Assembly (NCBI RefSeq): GCF_000582685.1
Contig: NZ_ALWD01000163.1
Span: forward strand, 62,001-126,000
Length of the DNA stretch: 64,000 nucleotides
Source of the DNA: [Scytonema hofmanni] UTEX 2349
Lineage (GTDB): Bacteria; Cyanobacteriota; Cyanobacteriia; Cyanobacteriales; Nostocaceae
Direction: 5' to 3'
Part shown: positions 1 to 9,336 of the stretch, piece by piece
How positions within the stretch are numbered: position 1 is the stretch's first letter
Layout of the letters: each line of letters begins with the position of its first letter
The notes under the pieces: model-generated
What the model was told of the DNA's origin: nothing
What the model saw: the letters and a program-made list of their open reading frames with translations, nothing else
Database searches by the model: none
Position numbers and translations under genes: made by a program

Positions 1-597
1 TTAACTCCCTGTTGGACAGAACATACAGATAAAGTAGTTATTTGTCAAGGTGGAATGGTATTAACGCAAACGGCGGATGAACTGGTACTCCACAAACGAG
101 GAGCCTACCTTTTGGGTGACTGCTTAACTGACCATCCACTAGAGCATGACCTGATTATCTTTGACTGCCCAGCTACCCTCGGTCCTTTGCCTTTAATGGC
201 TTTGGCTGCTTGCACTCACATCGTTATTCCTGTGCAACTAGAGCCAAAGTCAATTCAAGGAGCAGCACATTTACTGGAATGGTATTACTACCACTGCAAG
301 CACCTACGCTTAAAACCTGTTCCAGAAATAATGGGATTTGTCCCCAACCAATATGATTCCCGACGAGCGACGCATCGGCAGATGTTGGCTGCATTGCCAT
401 CTCAGTTAGAGCAAATGAATATCCGTGCATTTGCTGCTATTCGCGATAGTGCTGAATTTGTCAATGCCAGCGGACAAGGATTACCCCTACATATTCACCG
501 TCCCAGCCATCCTGCTAAAAGTGATTTTAAAGAAGTTGCTTTATACGTTGCAAATCTAATTGGAAATCAAAATAAGACAAGAGGTAACAAATCATGA
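1..597 (+). CDS. parA: ParA-family partition ATPase, 5' end cut off by window edge
   Basis: The reading frame is open from base 1, so the gene begins outside the window; the first internal ATG is at 55. What remains is the C-terminal part of a ParA/Soj-type ATPase. The segment DLIIFDCPATLGPLPLMALA, followed by a strand ending in IPVQLEP, is the typical Walker B/switch region of the family. The Walker A loop must lie upstream of the window and is not visible. ParA proteins form ATP-dependent gradients on the nucleoid that position ParB-bound plasmids or chromosomes. The stop codon overlaps the start of the next gene (ATGA at 594-597), so the two are translationally coupled, as expected for parAB. 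Family assignment is firm; plasmid rather than chromosomal origin is inferred from the relaxase and second segregation operon downstream. Confidence 0.85.
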   Translation, partial: LTPCWTEHTDKVVICQGGMVLTQTADELVLHKRGAYLLGDCLTDHPLEHDLIIFDCPATLGPLPLMALAACTHIVIPVQLEPKSIQGAAHLLEWYYYHCKHLRLKPVPEIMGFVPNQYDSRRATHRQMLAALPSQLEQMNIRAFAAIRDSAEFVNASGQGLPLHIHRPSHPAKSDFKEVALYVANLIGNQNKTRGNKS

Positions 598-1727
598 CTG
601 CGCGTAAAGCTTCTGACCTCACCAATTATTTTTCAGCAGCCAAGCAGTCTCAGCAGTTATCTGAAGCCGAAGAGGAACTACAACAATTAAGAGCAGAAAT
701 TGAAGAACTTCGTTCCTCCGGTGCGGCTGAGTTGGAAGTGCAACTAGCTGCACTGCGATCGCAACTCCAATCACAATCAGGTATCCTTTCAATTTCAATT
801 GAGCAAATTGAACCGAACCCAGAGCAACCCAGACAGACATTTTTACCCGAAAGTATCGAATCTATGTCACGTTCCTTGGCAGAGGATGGACAATTACAGC
901 CAATTATCCTAATTCAGCGTGAAAATCTAGTACTATTCGATGGAGAGCGACGTTGGCGCAGTGCTAAAGCTTTGGGTTGGCAAAATCTTCAAGCTGTCAT
1001 AATTCCAGAACCTGCAAGCTTGCACCGCAAAGCACTACTGACTTCGTTGCATCGAGAAGACCTAAATCCCCTCGATAAAGCTGAGGCGATTGTACGAGAA
1101 TTGGCTAATAATACTGAGTTAGAGCAAGTGGACATTCCCCGGATTCTTTCAACAGTGGTGCGACGGTTAAATGCACAAAAAAAGATGAACTCTGTTGTAG
1201 AACTGATGATGGCTGAAAATGCAGAGCAACAACAAAGTTTAGTGGCTTTGGGTTTAAGTGACTCAGAACAAGCAGTATTGGGTTTACTGTTGGATTTACA
1301 GCTTAATCCTGCCTCCATTGATGCCAACGTTTTTCCGATGTTATCTCTAGCATCTGATCTGAAAGTTGCCATCAGAAGCGGATTAAAAGGGGTTCATGCA
1401 ATGGCACTACAAAAACTTTCGCCAAAAAATTTGGGAGTTACAGAAGAAGAAGCGCAGTTAATTAGGGTTACAACGACGCAGAAAGTTATGACAGAAAAGT
1501 TATCTGCGCTTTGTACCCGAAAATTAGTAACTGAAGTGATAGCAACACATGCACAGTCATCATCAACGTCTGAAGCAAAGATTAAACCCGTGTCACAGTC
1601 TTGCCGTCGGCTGCAAAAACTCTCCCTAGAATCGTTGAAGAAAGCTGAACGAACTCAACTAATAGAGTTTCAAGAAGTCCTGCGTCAAAAGCTAGCAGAA
1701 ATTGAAGAAGTTTTAAAGCAAAATTGA
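594..1727 (+). CDS. parB: ParB-like partition protein with N-terminal coiled coil
   Basis: This 377-residue protein overlaps parA by 4 bp. Residues about 18-62 are Glu/Gln/Leu-rich and predicted coiled coil. Residues about 66-155 form the ParB N-terminal (CTPase/sulfiredoxin-like) domain, opening with an IEQIEPNPEQPR box and carrying the arginine-rich nucleotide box GERRWRSA at 117-124. The following region, with LNPLDKAEAI and a helical segment, would hold the DNA-binding HTH; its HTH signature is weak. The C-terminus (about 330-377) is again coiled-coil-like and may dimerise. ParB binds centromere-like parS sites and stimulates the ParA ATPase. I could not identify a parS array near the gene. 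Confidence 0.85.
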   Translation: MTARKASDLTNYFSAAKQSQQLSEAEEELQQLRAEIEELRSSGAAELEVQLAALRSQLQSQSGILSISIEQIEPNPEQPRQTFLPESIESMSRSLAEDGQLQPIILIQRENLVLFDGERRWRSAKALGWQNLQAVIIPEPASLHRKALLTSLHREDLNPLDKAEAIVRELANNTELEQVDIPRILSTVVRRLNAQKKMNSVVELMMAENAEQQQSLVALGLSDSEQAVLGLLLDLQLNPASIDANVFPMLSLASDLKVAIRSGLKGVHAMALQKLSPKNLGVTEEEAQLIRVTTTQKVMTEKLSALCTRKLVTEVIATHAQSSSTSEAKIKPVSQSCRRLQKLSLESLKKAERTQLIEFQEVLRQKLAEIEEVLKQN

Positions 1728-1988
1728 CCTCTCACGAATGAGTCTAATTGTTGACAAATTTGACCATATTGCTATTACCCCCTCAAGGTTGGGAGATGTC
1801 TGGACACTCCGAGGACAACCTCATACAATACCTCAAGGGTAAAAACGAAGAACATTCTGGCTTTTTAGGGCAGAAAAAAGCGACAATTCTCAACAACATT
1901 TGTAGAATTATTTACCCCAACCTGCCTTGGTTCCCCTCGGAGTGGAGAGTTCAAATGAAGCGGACACGCTCGTTATACATCTGGGATT

Positions 1989-3698
1989 ATGGATACAAAC
2001 TATACATTCAAATTTAACTCCTCCACAGCCTTAGAAGCACTCAAAGCTGGTAACTACGACCCATTCAACTTCTACGAGGCACGTCTAGACCTCTTCAACC
2101 TGTCCATTATGGCAGATTATGACCAATTAGTGTGCCTACCCACACTCACCGCTATTGATAAATACTGGTATCAAATTGAAACAGCCAGAAAAGTCCTCAG
2201 ACAACTTGGGGGACGTGCATTATTAGCGGATGAAGTTGGATTGGGCAAAACTATAGAAGCCGGACTAATAATAGCTGAATACCTGGCAAGAGGTATGGTT
2301 AAATCCCTATTGGTACTGACTCCCGCATCCCTGGTTTCCCAGTGGCAATTAGAATTAAATGATAAATTTAACATCACCAGTATTACAACAGACGATCGCG
2401 ACCCGCAACAACCCATAGAAGAATTCTGGACAAATAATCCCCGAATTATCGCTTCCCTCAACACCGCAAAATCTGCTAAACATTTTTCTGTTGTTACCAA
2501 CCGCACTTGGGATTTGGTAGTCGTAGATGAAGCACACCATCTGAAAAATCGCAGTACCCTTAACTGGAAACTTGTCAACGCTCTCAACAAGCGATTTATC
2601 CTTATGCTGACTGCGACACCAGTGCAGAACTCGCTTGTGGAATTGTTTAATCTCCTCACCCTTCTTAAACCGGGACTTTTGCAAACAGAAGCTGCTTTCA
2701 AAAAAGAATATGTCGATTCCAAAAATGGACGAGTCCCTAAAAATCCGGAAAAGTTGCGTTCCTTAATGCGGGAAGTCATGGTGCGAAATACCCGCGCACT
2801 TGTAGATGTCAAACTACCCAAACGCTTTGCTACCACAATTACCGTCACCCCGTCTGCTGGGGAACAAAAACTTTACCACGACTTAAGCGAATATCTGCGT
2901 TTATCTGATGATAAACTCGACAGACTTTCCCGCACTAATTTGCTAATGCGGGCTGGTTCTTCCCCTGGTGCTTTGGCTGACTCCCTCAAACAACTCACCA
3001 AACGTCTACCCCATGAAGAACTCAAATCTCTAGCAAGACGTGCAGCTCAAGTTAAGCAGGTGGAGAAAGCGAAAGCATTGGTAGAAATGCTCACCAAATC
3101 TCGCCAGAAAACGCTTGTTTTCACCACTCATAAAGCAACCAGTACTTATTTGGCTGAAACACTAAAAGCCGCAGATATACCTTTTGCGGAATTTCAAGGT
3201 GGGATGTCTTTGAAAGATAAAGATGCTGCGATCGCTTCCTTTCGAGATACCGTTTCTGTACTCCTAGCATCGGAAACAGGGGGAGAAGGACGTAATATTC
3301 AGTTTGCCAACTGCATCGTCAATTACGACTTACCGTGGAATCCGATGAAAATTGAGCAGCGCATTGGTCGCATCCACCGTATCGGGCAAACCCAGGATGT
3401 CTTTATCTTTAATTTTTGTCTCAAAGACAGCATTGAAGAATATATTTTGCGTATACTCCACGACAAAATCAATATGTTCGAGTTAGTTGTAGGAGAGATT
3501 GAAACTATTCTGGGTAATGTAGATGATGAATTTGACTTTAGTGAAATTGTCATGGATATCTGGTTGAAGCATCAAGCAAAACCAGAATTAGATACGGCTT
3601 TTGACCAATTGGCGGATAATTTATTAAAAGCCAAAGGACAGTATCAGCAAACTCAGGAATTGGATGAACAGATTTTTGGTGAGGATTTTGAAGCGTAA
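1989..3698 (+). CDS. SNF2/RapA-like DEAD/DEAH-box helicase
   Basis: 569-residue superfamily 2 ATPase of the SNF2/HepA (RapA) branch. Motif I is DEVGLGKT at residues 81-88, motif II is DEAH at 180-183, and motif III is the LTATPVQNS segment. Motif V (GGEGRNIQFA) and motif VI (QRIGRIHRIGQ, about residue 456) complete both RecA lobes. Such proteins translocate on double-stranded DNA and remodel protein-DNA complexes; related proteins occur in DISARM-type and other defence loci. At 569 residues it is shorter than RapA and ends soon after the second lobe. The protein at 5005-6051 resembles the C-terminal extension that longer family members carry on the same chain. A possible small ORF at 1748-2017 overlaps its start and is probably not a gene. 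The ATG at 1989 fits the family N-terminus; no strong RBS is visible. Confidence 0.88.
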   Translation: MDTNYTFKFNSSTALEALKAGNYDPFNFYEARLDLFNLSIMADYDQLVCLPTLTAIDKYWYQIETARKVLRQLGGRALLADEVGLGKTIEAGLIIAEYLARGMVKSLLVLTPASLVSQWQLELNDKFNITSITTDDRDPQQPIEEFWTNNPRIIASLNTAKSAKHFSVVTNRTWDLVVVDEAHHLKNRSTLNWKLVNALNKRFILMLTATPVQNSLVELFNLLTLLKPGLLQTEAAFKKEYVDSKNGRVPKNPEKLRSLMREVMVRNTRALVDVKLPKRFATTITVTPSAGEQKLYHDLSEYLRLSDDKLDRLSRTNLLMRAGSSPGALADSLKQLTKRLPHEELKSLARRAAQVKQVEKAKALVEMLTKSRQKTLVFTTHKATSTYLAETLKAADIPFAEFQGGMSLKDKDAAIASFRDTVSVLLASETGGEGRNIQFANCIVNYDLPWNPMKIEQRIGRIHRIGQTQDVFIFNFCLKDSIEEYILRILHDKINMFELVVGEIETILGNVDDEFDFSEIVMDIWLKHQAKPELDTAFDQLADNLLKAKGQYQQTQELDEQIFGEDFEA

Positions 3699-3740
3699 AC
3701 TACTAATTATATTATGACAGGCTTATTAAATATATTGTAG

Positions 3741-3762
3741 AGACGTTCCAGACCGAACGTCT
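3741..3762. terminator. Palindromic hairpin after the helicase gene
   Basis: AGACGTTC and GAACGTCT form a perfect 8-bp stem around a 6-base loop, 43 bp after the helicase stop. No U-run follows, so it may be a degraded copy of the common GTAGAGACGTTCC palindrome of Nostocales rather than a true terminator. Confidence 0.4.
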
Positions 3763-3850
3763 ATGAGCGTTGGTTACGATGTTTTTATTAGTGTTAATTA
3801 GCCGGACATGATATTACCAACCCCCGTCTACTTGGAACGTATTTTTGTAT

Positions 3851-4040
3851 AAGGTATGGAAACTTTTCCATACCTTTGTCTTGAAAAGTTTTGTGGACGG
3901 AAACCGTCCCCACAAACTTTCCGCTTTTTCATCCTTCTCCCTTGGCGTTAGCCTCTCCCTTTGGGAGAAGGGGAGACGCTGCGCGAACATCTTTCATCCT
4001 TCTCCCAAAGGGAGACGCTTTGCGAACATGCTTTTTTGGT
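3851..4040. repeat. Cluster of hairpins and interspersed palindromic repeats
   Basis: This 190-bp stretch is almost wholly palindromic. AAGGTATGGAAA (3851-3862) pairs with TTTCCATACCTT (3865-3876), and a second hairpin of the type TTGTGG...CCACAA follows at about 3890-3915. Two partial copies of a repeat then follow, each starting CATCCTTCTCCC and ending GAGACGCT(G/T)(C/T)GCGAACAT, with CTCCCTTTGGGAG as an internal stem. This is a cyanobacterial interspersed repeat. The rest of the 3699-4074 gap shows no gene. Confidence 0.7.
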
Positions 4041-4074
4041 CATGTTTGAGCTACACCATAGGAAATGGCATCAA

Positions 4075-4686
4075 CTATAGATTGTTAATCTGTAACTCAC
4101 ACTGTTGGAAAATATAGTTAACCGCAGCAAATAACTTATCTAATTCCTCAATTGTATAAAGATTTCTACTTCTGGTAAAAATATCTGCATTTAGCTTACC
4201 AAACTGCCATACTTTCCCATTAGAAACAATCCCGAAAACGGTCTTTTCTAAATCATCATTAATCCGTTGCACTGCTATCATTTCCGCAAGACACTGACCC
4301 CATCCTTCTTCAAACTTGTCTTGTTTTGCCTCAACAGCCAAAAAATAAGGCTTATCAAAAACAATAGTAGCTAGAGGATTTCGCTGCGTCACTATATAAT
4401 CAGGAACTCCTGATAAATCTTCATCGTAAATTAATGTTTGGTGACTCCAAAGCGTTAGTTTGTTTCGATAAAATTTCCATACTTCTTTCAAAACAGGATA
4501 GATGAGATTTTCACAGATAGCAGATTCGGAATTGTCAATAACTCCATCTGTGAATAATAAATCTAGTTCGGATTTGAAATCATCTTTAACTGGAAATTCT
4601 GTTTCTAGAACAAAGTTAGTTTGCACATACTTTATTTGAAACTTTTTAATAACTGCGCTAAGACTTTTGTAACTGCTAAATGGCAT
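4075..4686 (-). CDS. Putative PD-(D/E)xK nuclease-fold protein
   Basis: 203-residue protein on the strand opposite its neighbours. The core reads E60 in a helix (AICENLIYPVL), then GVPDYIV with the acidic residue D96, then FLAVEAKQ giving an E119-x-K121 signature, then Q131. This order (E...PD...ExK...Q) is the restriction-endonuclease-like fold seen in type I R-subunit N-termini and many cyanobacterial hypothetical proteins. Substrate is unknown. It sits in a repeat-rich gap between the SNF2 helicase and its probable partner, with hairpins on one side and heptamer repeats on the other, so it may have been inserted there. It starts with ATG at 4686; the stop is inside the repeat-rich gap. Confidence 0.6.
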   Translation of the reverse strand: MPFSSYKSLSAVIKKFQIKYVQTNFVLETEFPVKDDFKSELDLLFTDGVIDNSESAICENLIYPVLKEVWKFYRNKLTLWSHQTLIYDEDLSGVPDYIVTQRNPLATIVFDKPYFLAVEAKQDKFEEGWGQCLAEMIAVQRINDDLEKTVFGIVSNGKVWQFGKLNADIFTRSRNLYTIEELDKLFAAVNYIFQQCELQINNL

Positions 4687-5004
4687 GGTAATTCACCTTT
4701 AATTTAAAAACTATGCTCTGTACATGAACGTAAGTAGCGTATTTCAAATATTTTTGAAAAAGCGGTGCTGGTAATCTTGTCGATTTGCACTCGCATTGCT
4801 CTTAATTTATAATTAATAAGCGAACAAATAAACTGATTCAAGCCAATTATTAACAACCATATACCGCATAAGGGCAGTGGGGATTAGGAATTGGAGAAGA
4901 GGGTATATGTAAGAATTCTTGCAACATGATTTTTTCTGACGCTGTTCCCAGTCCCCAATCCTTTTTACTCCCCCAGTACCCAATCCCCAATCCCCAGTAC
5001 CCAG
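4687..5004. repeat. Intergenic stretch with CCCCAAT/CCCCAGT heptamer repeats
   Basis: The gap is AT-rich up to about 4860 and shows no gene. From 4948 to 5004 it is made of degenerate heptamers CCCCAGT, CCCCAAT, CCCAGTA and the like. An inverted, shorter version (CAGTGGGGATTAGGAATTGG) lies at about 4876-4895. This matches the STRR class of tandem heptanucleotide repeats known from Anabaena/Nostoc. The repeat runs to within a few bases of the ATG at 5005, so that gene has no recognisable native leader. Confidence 0.7.
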
Positions 5005-6051
5005 ATGATATCAGATCCGATTCTTTCAACTCTGTCAAAATTGGTATCTCTGTATGATGGTGTTGCCGAACCTGACGGTGATAACCAGATGATGGTGATG
5101 TTGACTGCCAACATTGCCAAACAGTTGGAACTCCCCGAAGAAGTGACACTTTCAACCAAAGCTGATGTAGACAAGAGTGTATTTGTCACCTATCACTCAG
5201 AATTGCTGAGTCGATTTTCGCGGATTTTGGGAAATCGGGGAACAGTGAGTGCGATCGCTATTAATTACGATGGCTATCTGAAAACCAGCGGATTCGAGAA
5301 ACAACTTCTGCAAACCATAAAACCCCACAACGGCTTAATTCGTTTTCTAGAGGCAAAACCGGAGACAACCCGTTATTTGTGGTGTCATGTAGCGTATACT
5401 GCTGAAGCTGATGAAAAAAGAGTCGGCATGGTTTCGTTTATTATCAATGAATTGACTCTAGTTACGCCAGTTGATATTGGTGATGCACTATTTTGGGAAT
5501 CTGACCGTATTGTGGTAGAACATCCAGAAGCAATTTCAGAAACAAAGAGTGAGGAAATTTCACTTATTATTGAACACACTTCTGCTGAATTGGTACAATC
5601 TGACCTGAAAAATTGGCAGGCGAAATTATCTAGGGCAAAAGCCAGAGATGAAGAACGATTAAAAACATATTACAACACTATAGCTGTAGAAATTCAAAAT
5701 CGAATTCAATCTCGCCAAATGGAGGGAGAAAGTAAAGAAAGAGAATTGGCTCGGTTGGATGCTACTAATAAGGAGCTAGAGCGCAAATTGGCAGACTTAG
5801 AAGAGCGGTATTCTCTAAAAGTAGAAGCTTCTTTATATAGTGTAATGGTAATTCACCTGCCCACGGTTCATATTGAATGTGAATTGGTTCGTAAGAAAAT
5901 TAAACGCACTGTCACTGCTGTTTGGAATCCTTTCAGTAAAATTATTGAGCCATTGCGTTGTGAGCGAAGTGGTGTGCCAGTTTATGAGTTTTACCTGGAT
6001 GATATCAATGCTCAAATTATCGCTGCGACTGCCTGGAACCAAAAATCATGA
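5005..6051 (+). CDS. Protein resembling the C-terminal region of SNF2/RapA-like helicases
   Basis: 348 residues with no catalytic motif that I recognise. The first about 190 residues are a mixed alpha/beta region. Residues about 205-275 are a long charged coiled coil (ARLDATNKELERKLADLEER is typical), followed by a short beta segment (SLYSVMVIHLPTVHIECEL). This order, a globular part then an ERK/LADLEERY coiled coil then a hydrophobic strand, is what I associate with the C-terminus of long SNF2-type helicases. It may therefore be the second half of a split enzyme whose motor is at 1989-3698. The ATG at 5005 directly abuts heptamer repeats, so the true N-terminus may have been lost or the repeats inserted. 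Its last codons overlap the next start (ATGA at 6048-6051). Confidence 0.55.
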   Translation: MISDPILSTLSKLVSLYDGVAEPDGDNQMMVMLTANIAKQLELPEEVTLSTKADVDKSVFVTYHSELLSRFSRILGNRGTVSAIAINYDGYLKTSGFEKQLLQTIKPHNGLIRFLEAKPETTRYLWCHVAYTAEADEKRVGMVSFIINELTLVTPVDIGDALFWESDRIVVEHPEAISETKSEEISLIIEHTSAELVQSDLKNWQAKLSRAKARDEERLKTYYNTIAVEIQNRIQSRQMEGESKERELARLDATNKELERKLADLEERYSLKVEASLYSVMVIHLPTVHIECELVRKKIKRTVTAVWNPFSKIIEPLRCERSGVPVYEFYLDDINAQIIAATAWNQKS

Positions 6052-6149
6052 CTACAGACTTCAATCCTGCTTTTTGTTTGATACAACCACTTGTTCCAAG
6101 CGCTCCGCCCAGAAGTGCTAAAAGGCAGCTATGCTGGGATTACAAATGA
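6048..6149 (+). pseudogene. 33-codon stub of a truncated operon gene
   Basis: An ATG overlaps the stop of the upstream gene in the ATGA arrangement and opens a frame beginning MTTDFNPAFCLIQPLVPSAP that stops at 6147-6149. Translational coupling suggests a third operon gene once followed. It is now cut off, with the inverted WYL remnant beginning a few bases later. The peptide is too short to name a family. Confidence 0.45.
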
Positions 6150-6155
6150 ACTGGA

Positions 6156-6422
6156 CTATGAGCAATATTTTTCATATGCCTTTTGATGCTCCTTTTTAAT
6201 TTCTTTTGCTAAAAAATCTGGGGTTAAAACTTGAGCATTTGCCCCATATTGCAATATTCGTTGTCGAAACCAGAACCAATAATCTACTGTTGTTTCAATA
6301 TCAACAAATTGTCCTTCAGGGTCACGATAAATGACAACCTCATCCTTGCGTCGAGGTTGATAGTTAGCTAGTTGTCCGCTCATTTGAGAATGTACTTTCA
6401 ATCTTGGAAAATCGCAGGACAC
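6156..6422 (-). pseudogene. C-terminal remnant of a WYL-domain transcriptional regulator
   Basis: The 88-residue frame holds RRKDEVVIYRDPEGQFVDIE followed by VDYWFWFRQRILQYGANAQVL and a helix of the type LAKEIKKEHQKAYEKY. This is the end of the WYL domain and its C-terminal extension as found in cyanobacterial WYL regulators, which normally have about 300 residues with an N-terminal HTH. The HTH and most of the WYL domain are missing; recognisable sequence stops near 6415, just after the caspase gene transcribed in the same direction. It is most likely a relic. A translated fragment cannot be excluded. Confidence 0.6.
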
Positions 6423-6452
6423 CCTACCCCCTATATCCTGTTAATCGTTTGA

Positions 6453-8618
6453 TTATGTGGTGACGATCAGGCTAATCTGTTTTGTTGTCCACTCACGGCT
6501 GGGAGATGCTGCTACAAATAATTTTCTAGTTGGTGGTTGCTCCTCATCAATGGCAGCAAGTAGAGTATCTAGGGGATTACCGGATCGAGCTAATCCTTTG
6601 GGCTTAAGCTCTTCATCAAGTGATGGCAGTTCTAACCAGCGAAAGTTAGCTGAACCAACTGTAGCAAATACTTTCACAGTATCCTCTCCTGCCGAACCTG
6701 CTGGAATAGGCACCACTTCTTTTCTACCTGCCTCAATTGTCTCCAAATTTAGTCCTTTACCAGGATATATCTGCTCAATTGACCAGTCAGAGGCAAGATC
6801 TAGGACAGCAACATTGAGATCTTGGGAGGAATTGTTATGAATTGACAGAAATACATATTCGCCAATTTTTACCGTTGGGTTACTGGGATCGGTAAATTGT
6901 TGCAACTGAGATCTAGGTGGAATTTTATCCCCTGGCTGATAATCGTCTGATGTTCCTAGCCAGCTAACAACTAGCTTATCTGCTAGAGGTGAGGTCTTAT
7001 CCTGATTATCTAACTCTGCTGTAGCATGATATTTTGCTAGATGAACCAATCGTTTCACTACTGTGACAGCAGCATCAGATCTGCTTAGTTTTACAGGAGT
7101 GATATTTTCAAATGGATGACCAGTGCGATCGCATATTTCATACTCTCCGTTATTATTGAGAGCAACTTGATAATCAACTCCCTCATCGTCATCCTCTGCT
7201 ACTTTTTCTTCTGCTAATTCCACCCAGCCATTTCCTGGTAGGGCTTTTTTGATTGCCTCCAGCGCATTTGCTTGTTGTTTATAAATTTCTGGTAAGAGTT
7301 TGTTAAATGCTAGTGCAGGTTGAGTTTGCTCTGCTGGTGCTGCTTCTTCTTGATATACAAGAGAAACTTTGCGAACAAGATTAATTGATGGAGAAATTAG
7401 AACAGCTTGATCTCCATCTTCAACTTTAAACTCTTTGCCCTCTATCGGTTCAAGTTTGCATAGCGATTCAGTTGCACCCCGTTGAATGATTCTGGCGATC
7501 GCAATTCGATTTTCTTTTTTGGTCAAATCTGTTGTGCTACGAGGGTAAATGGCAAACTCTGCCCCTTTGCCAAGACCATTTACCTGACCAACAGCCAGCT
7601 TAACCTGCATTTCGCCTGTCTGTGCATTTCGTTCAACTTTCAAAACAGGAACTGCATATACAGTCTCAGCAAGGTCAGTGCCAAAAATCTCACGATTAAC
7701 TTCGCCTATTAGTATGGGGGTTTGTGAAGGAAATTGGCTATGAATTTTGGCGTGGATACGCTCAAACAAATCTTTATAGGTTTGCCCAGGATTTTGCTGT
7801 CTTAAGGTATCCAACAGCCAATACGTGAGTGCCCCGTTGCGCTCTTTAGTTTCCCGATTGAAAGCATACTCAAAGGCAACCTCATTCTGACGACACGCTG
7901 CCAAAACCACATAATCTTTCGTTTCTGGTAGTCCCACTGCTTTCAGTCCGCGAGTTCCTTGTTCAGTCAGATCCTTCCAGTTCGCAACCAGAATATCTAG
8001 TTCAGCAACAGGTTCAAACGTTGATTGAAGAGGTTTATCATCCACCACATTCATCCCACGAATTTGTACATCTCCCCGTGTTGCACCACCCGAATGGCAA
8101 CAGTCTAGTACCAATGTAACAACTAGTTCTTTGTCTACCAATTCTTTCAGGAGTTTAGCAAGCTCAAGGTCGCGGAGGTACTGTCCTTCTGAAGTGCCAA
8201 TATCTGTAGGTACCAGTCCTTCATCAATTCCATCATCTCCTTTGATATCTTGATAGTGTGTCTTTGCTCGCCCACCATGTCCAGAGTATTGAATGTAAAC
8301 TTGTGATTTAGGTAGTGCCATTTCACCTAATTTTCTAAAATTATCTACTATATTTTTGCGAGTGGGCAGTTTTTCTGGAGGCTCCACAGGTTGTCCTTGA
8401 TTTGGATTTTCAGGATTGACAGAAGCAGTCAGCTTCAAAATCTGAGTTTCTGGGACTTTCCTAGTGTCTTTTAAAAAAGCCTCTACATGATTGATATCCC
8501 GTACACATCCCCCAAGGTGATCGTAGCAACTGCCATCGGGTAATTTATTAGGCATATAGCAATCAACGCCAATCAACAATGCGTACAAATTTGGTGCTTG
8601 ATTAGTTTCTTCAGCCAT
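6453..8618 (-). CDS. Caspase-like (peptidase C14/metacaspase) protein with C-terminal accessory domain
   Basis: 721 residues without a signal peptide, so predicted cytoplasmic. Residues about 10-310 are a p20-like caspase domain: LIGVDCY at the first strand, catalytic H114 in YSGHGG, and catalytic C174 in LDCCHSGG with an Asp two residues before it. Metacaspase-type enzymes cleave after Arg or Lys. Residues about 330-420 are a small beta domain (AVGQVNGLGKGAEFAIYP). The C-terminal 200 residues contain a segment with YVFLSIHNNSSQDLNVAVLD and IYPGKG that resembles the DUF4384 domain often attached to cyanobacterial caspases. The exported caspase at 59353-61629 has a similar tail. It is apparently monocistronic. 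Confidence 0.85.
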   Translation of the reverse strand: MAEETNQAPNLYALLIGVDCYMPNKLPDGSCYDHLGGCVRDINHVEAFLKDTRKVPETQILKLTASVNPENPNQGQPVEPPEKLPTRKNIVDNFRKLGEMALPKSQVYIQYSGHGGRAKTHYQDIKGDDGIDEGLVPTDIGTSEGQYLRDLELAKLLKELVDKELVVTLVLDCCHSGGATRGDVQIRGMNVVDDKPLQSTFEPVAELDILVANWKDLTEQGTRGLKAVGLPETKDYVVLAACRQNEVAFEYAFNRETKERNGALTYWLLDTLRQQNPGQTYKDLFERIHAKIHSQFPSQTPILIGEVNREIFGTDLAETVYAVPVLKVERNAQTGEMQVKLAVGQVNGLGKGAEFAIYPRSTTDLTKKENRIAIARIIQRGATESLCKLEPIEGKEFKVEDGDQAVLISPSINLVRKVSLVYQEEAAPAEQTQPALAFNKLLPEIYKQQANALEAIKKALPGNGWVELAEEKVAEDDDEGVDYQVALNNNGEYEICDRTGHPFENITPVKLSRSDAAVTVVKRLVHLAKYHATAELDNQDKTSPLADKLVVSWLGTSDDYQPGDKIPPRSQLQQFTDPSNPTVKIGEYVFLSIHNNSSQDLNVAVLDLASDWSIEQIYPGKGLNLETIEAGRKEVVPIPAGSAGEDTVKVFATVGSANFRWLELPSLDEELKPKGLARSGNPLDTLLAAIDEEQPPTRKLFVAASPSREWTTKQISLIVTT

Positions 8619-9336
8619 TTATCTACTCCACAATTTTAGTAGTTTTGTGCATATAAAAGAGCATTGCTGTGCTAGCAGAACTTCTATAGATGCAACTCTA
8701 AGATTTTAAAGCATTCTTTTGATAATGGCGTTTTTTCAACGTTTTATTGCAAATTTGCTGAATACTTGCATAAGTTGGTACGGCTTGTACCCATATATTA
8801 GTTTGGCAATTTAAAATGCTCAATTTTGTTATCTATCTAAAGACAGAAATTTTATTTTTTACCTTCTATTGGTAGATTTTGATAATTAATTATGCAAAAA
8901 TGACTTTTGTTAAAAGACAAATAACTAATGTTGATTAAGTGAATGCAAGTAATTAGACTTAACACCACTTTTAGATATCAAAAGTTAAATGTCGGTTGGG
9001 CAAGTTTTTGAACTGCATAACCATATAACTATTTTTAGCTTATTGATCCGCACCTACTTATGGGTGTTAGTACCCTTAGAACATAAAACCGAATTAAGCT
9101 TGAAAGTCTTACTATGTAAGGATTGGGTTTTTAGTGAGTTCACAAAGGAGAACCCAATTGCTAAAAGCCTTTTGGAGTTATTAGCTAATAGTTAGCGGTA
9201 TGACTTGATTGAAAGGTAAGGACGAATAAATGTATTAACTCATGCAGCTTTTTCAACTCCCTAATTTTAGTTCTACTAAAGGTGGTATTGGTGAATTTTT
9301 GGTCTTTTTTCGTATTCTTATAAGGTTGTATTTCTC
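8619..9336. other. 718-bp AT-rich gap between divergent genes
   Basis: The gap separates the leftward caspase gene from the rightward gene at 9337 and should hold both promoters. A 68-codon frame at 8989-9195 has no recognisable family and no clear RBS; I do not call it. No strong hairpin or repeat was seen. Confidence 0.5.

Noticed and set aside
1748..2017. 89-codon open frame between parB and the helicase
   Set aside because: No recognisable family, no RBS, and it overlaps the start of the helicase gene by 29 bp.
3845..4117. 90-codon frame in the hairpin-rich gap after the helicase
   Set aside because: It is made of translated interspersed repeats and overlaps the 3' end of the opposite-strand gene.
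8989..9195. 68-codon frame in the 8619-9336 gap
   Set aside because: No family, no RBS and AT-rich composition like the surrounding noncoding DNA.
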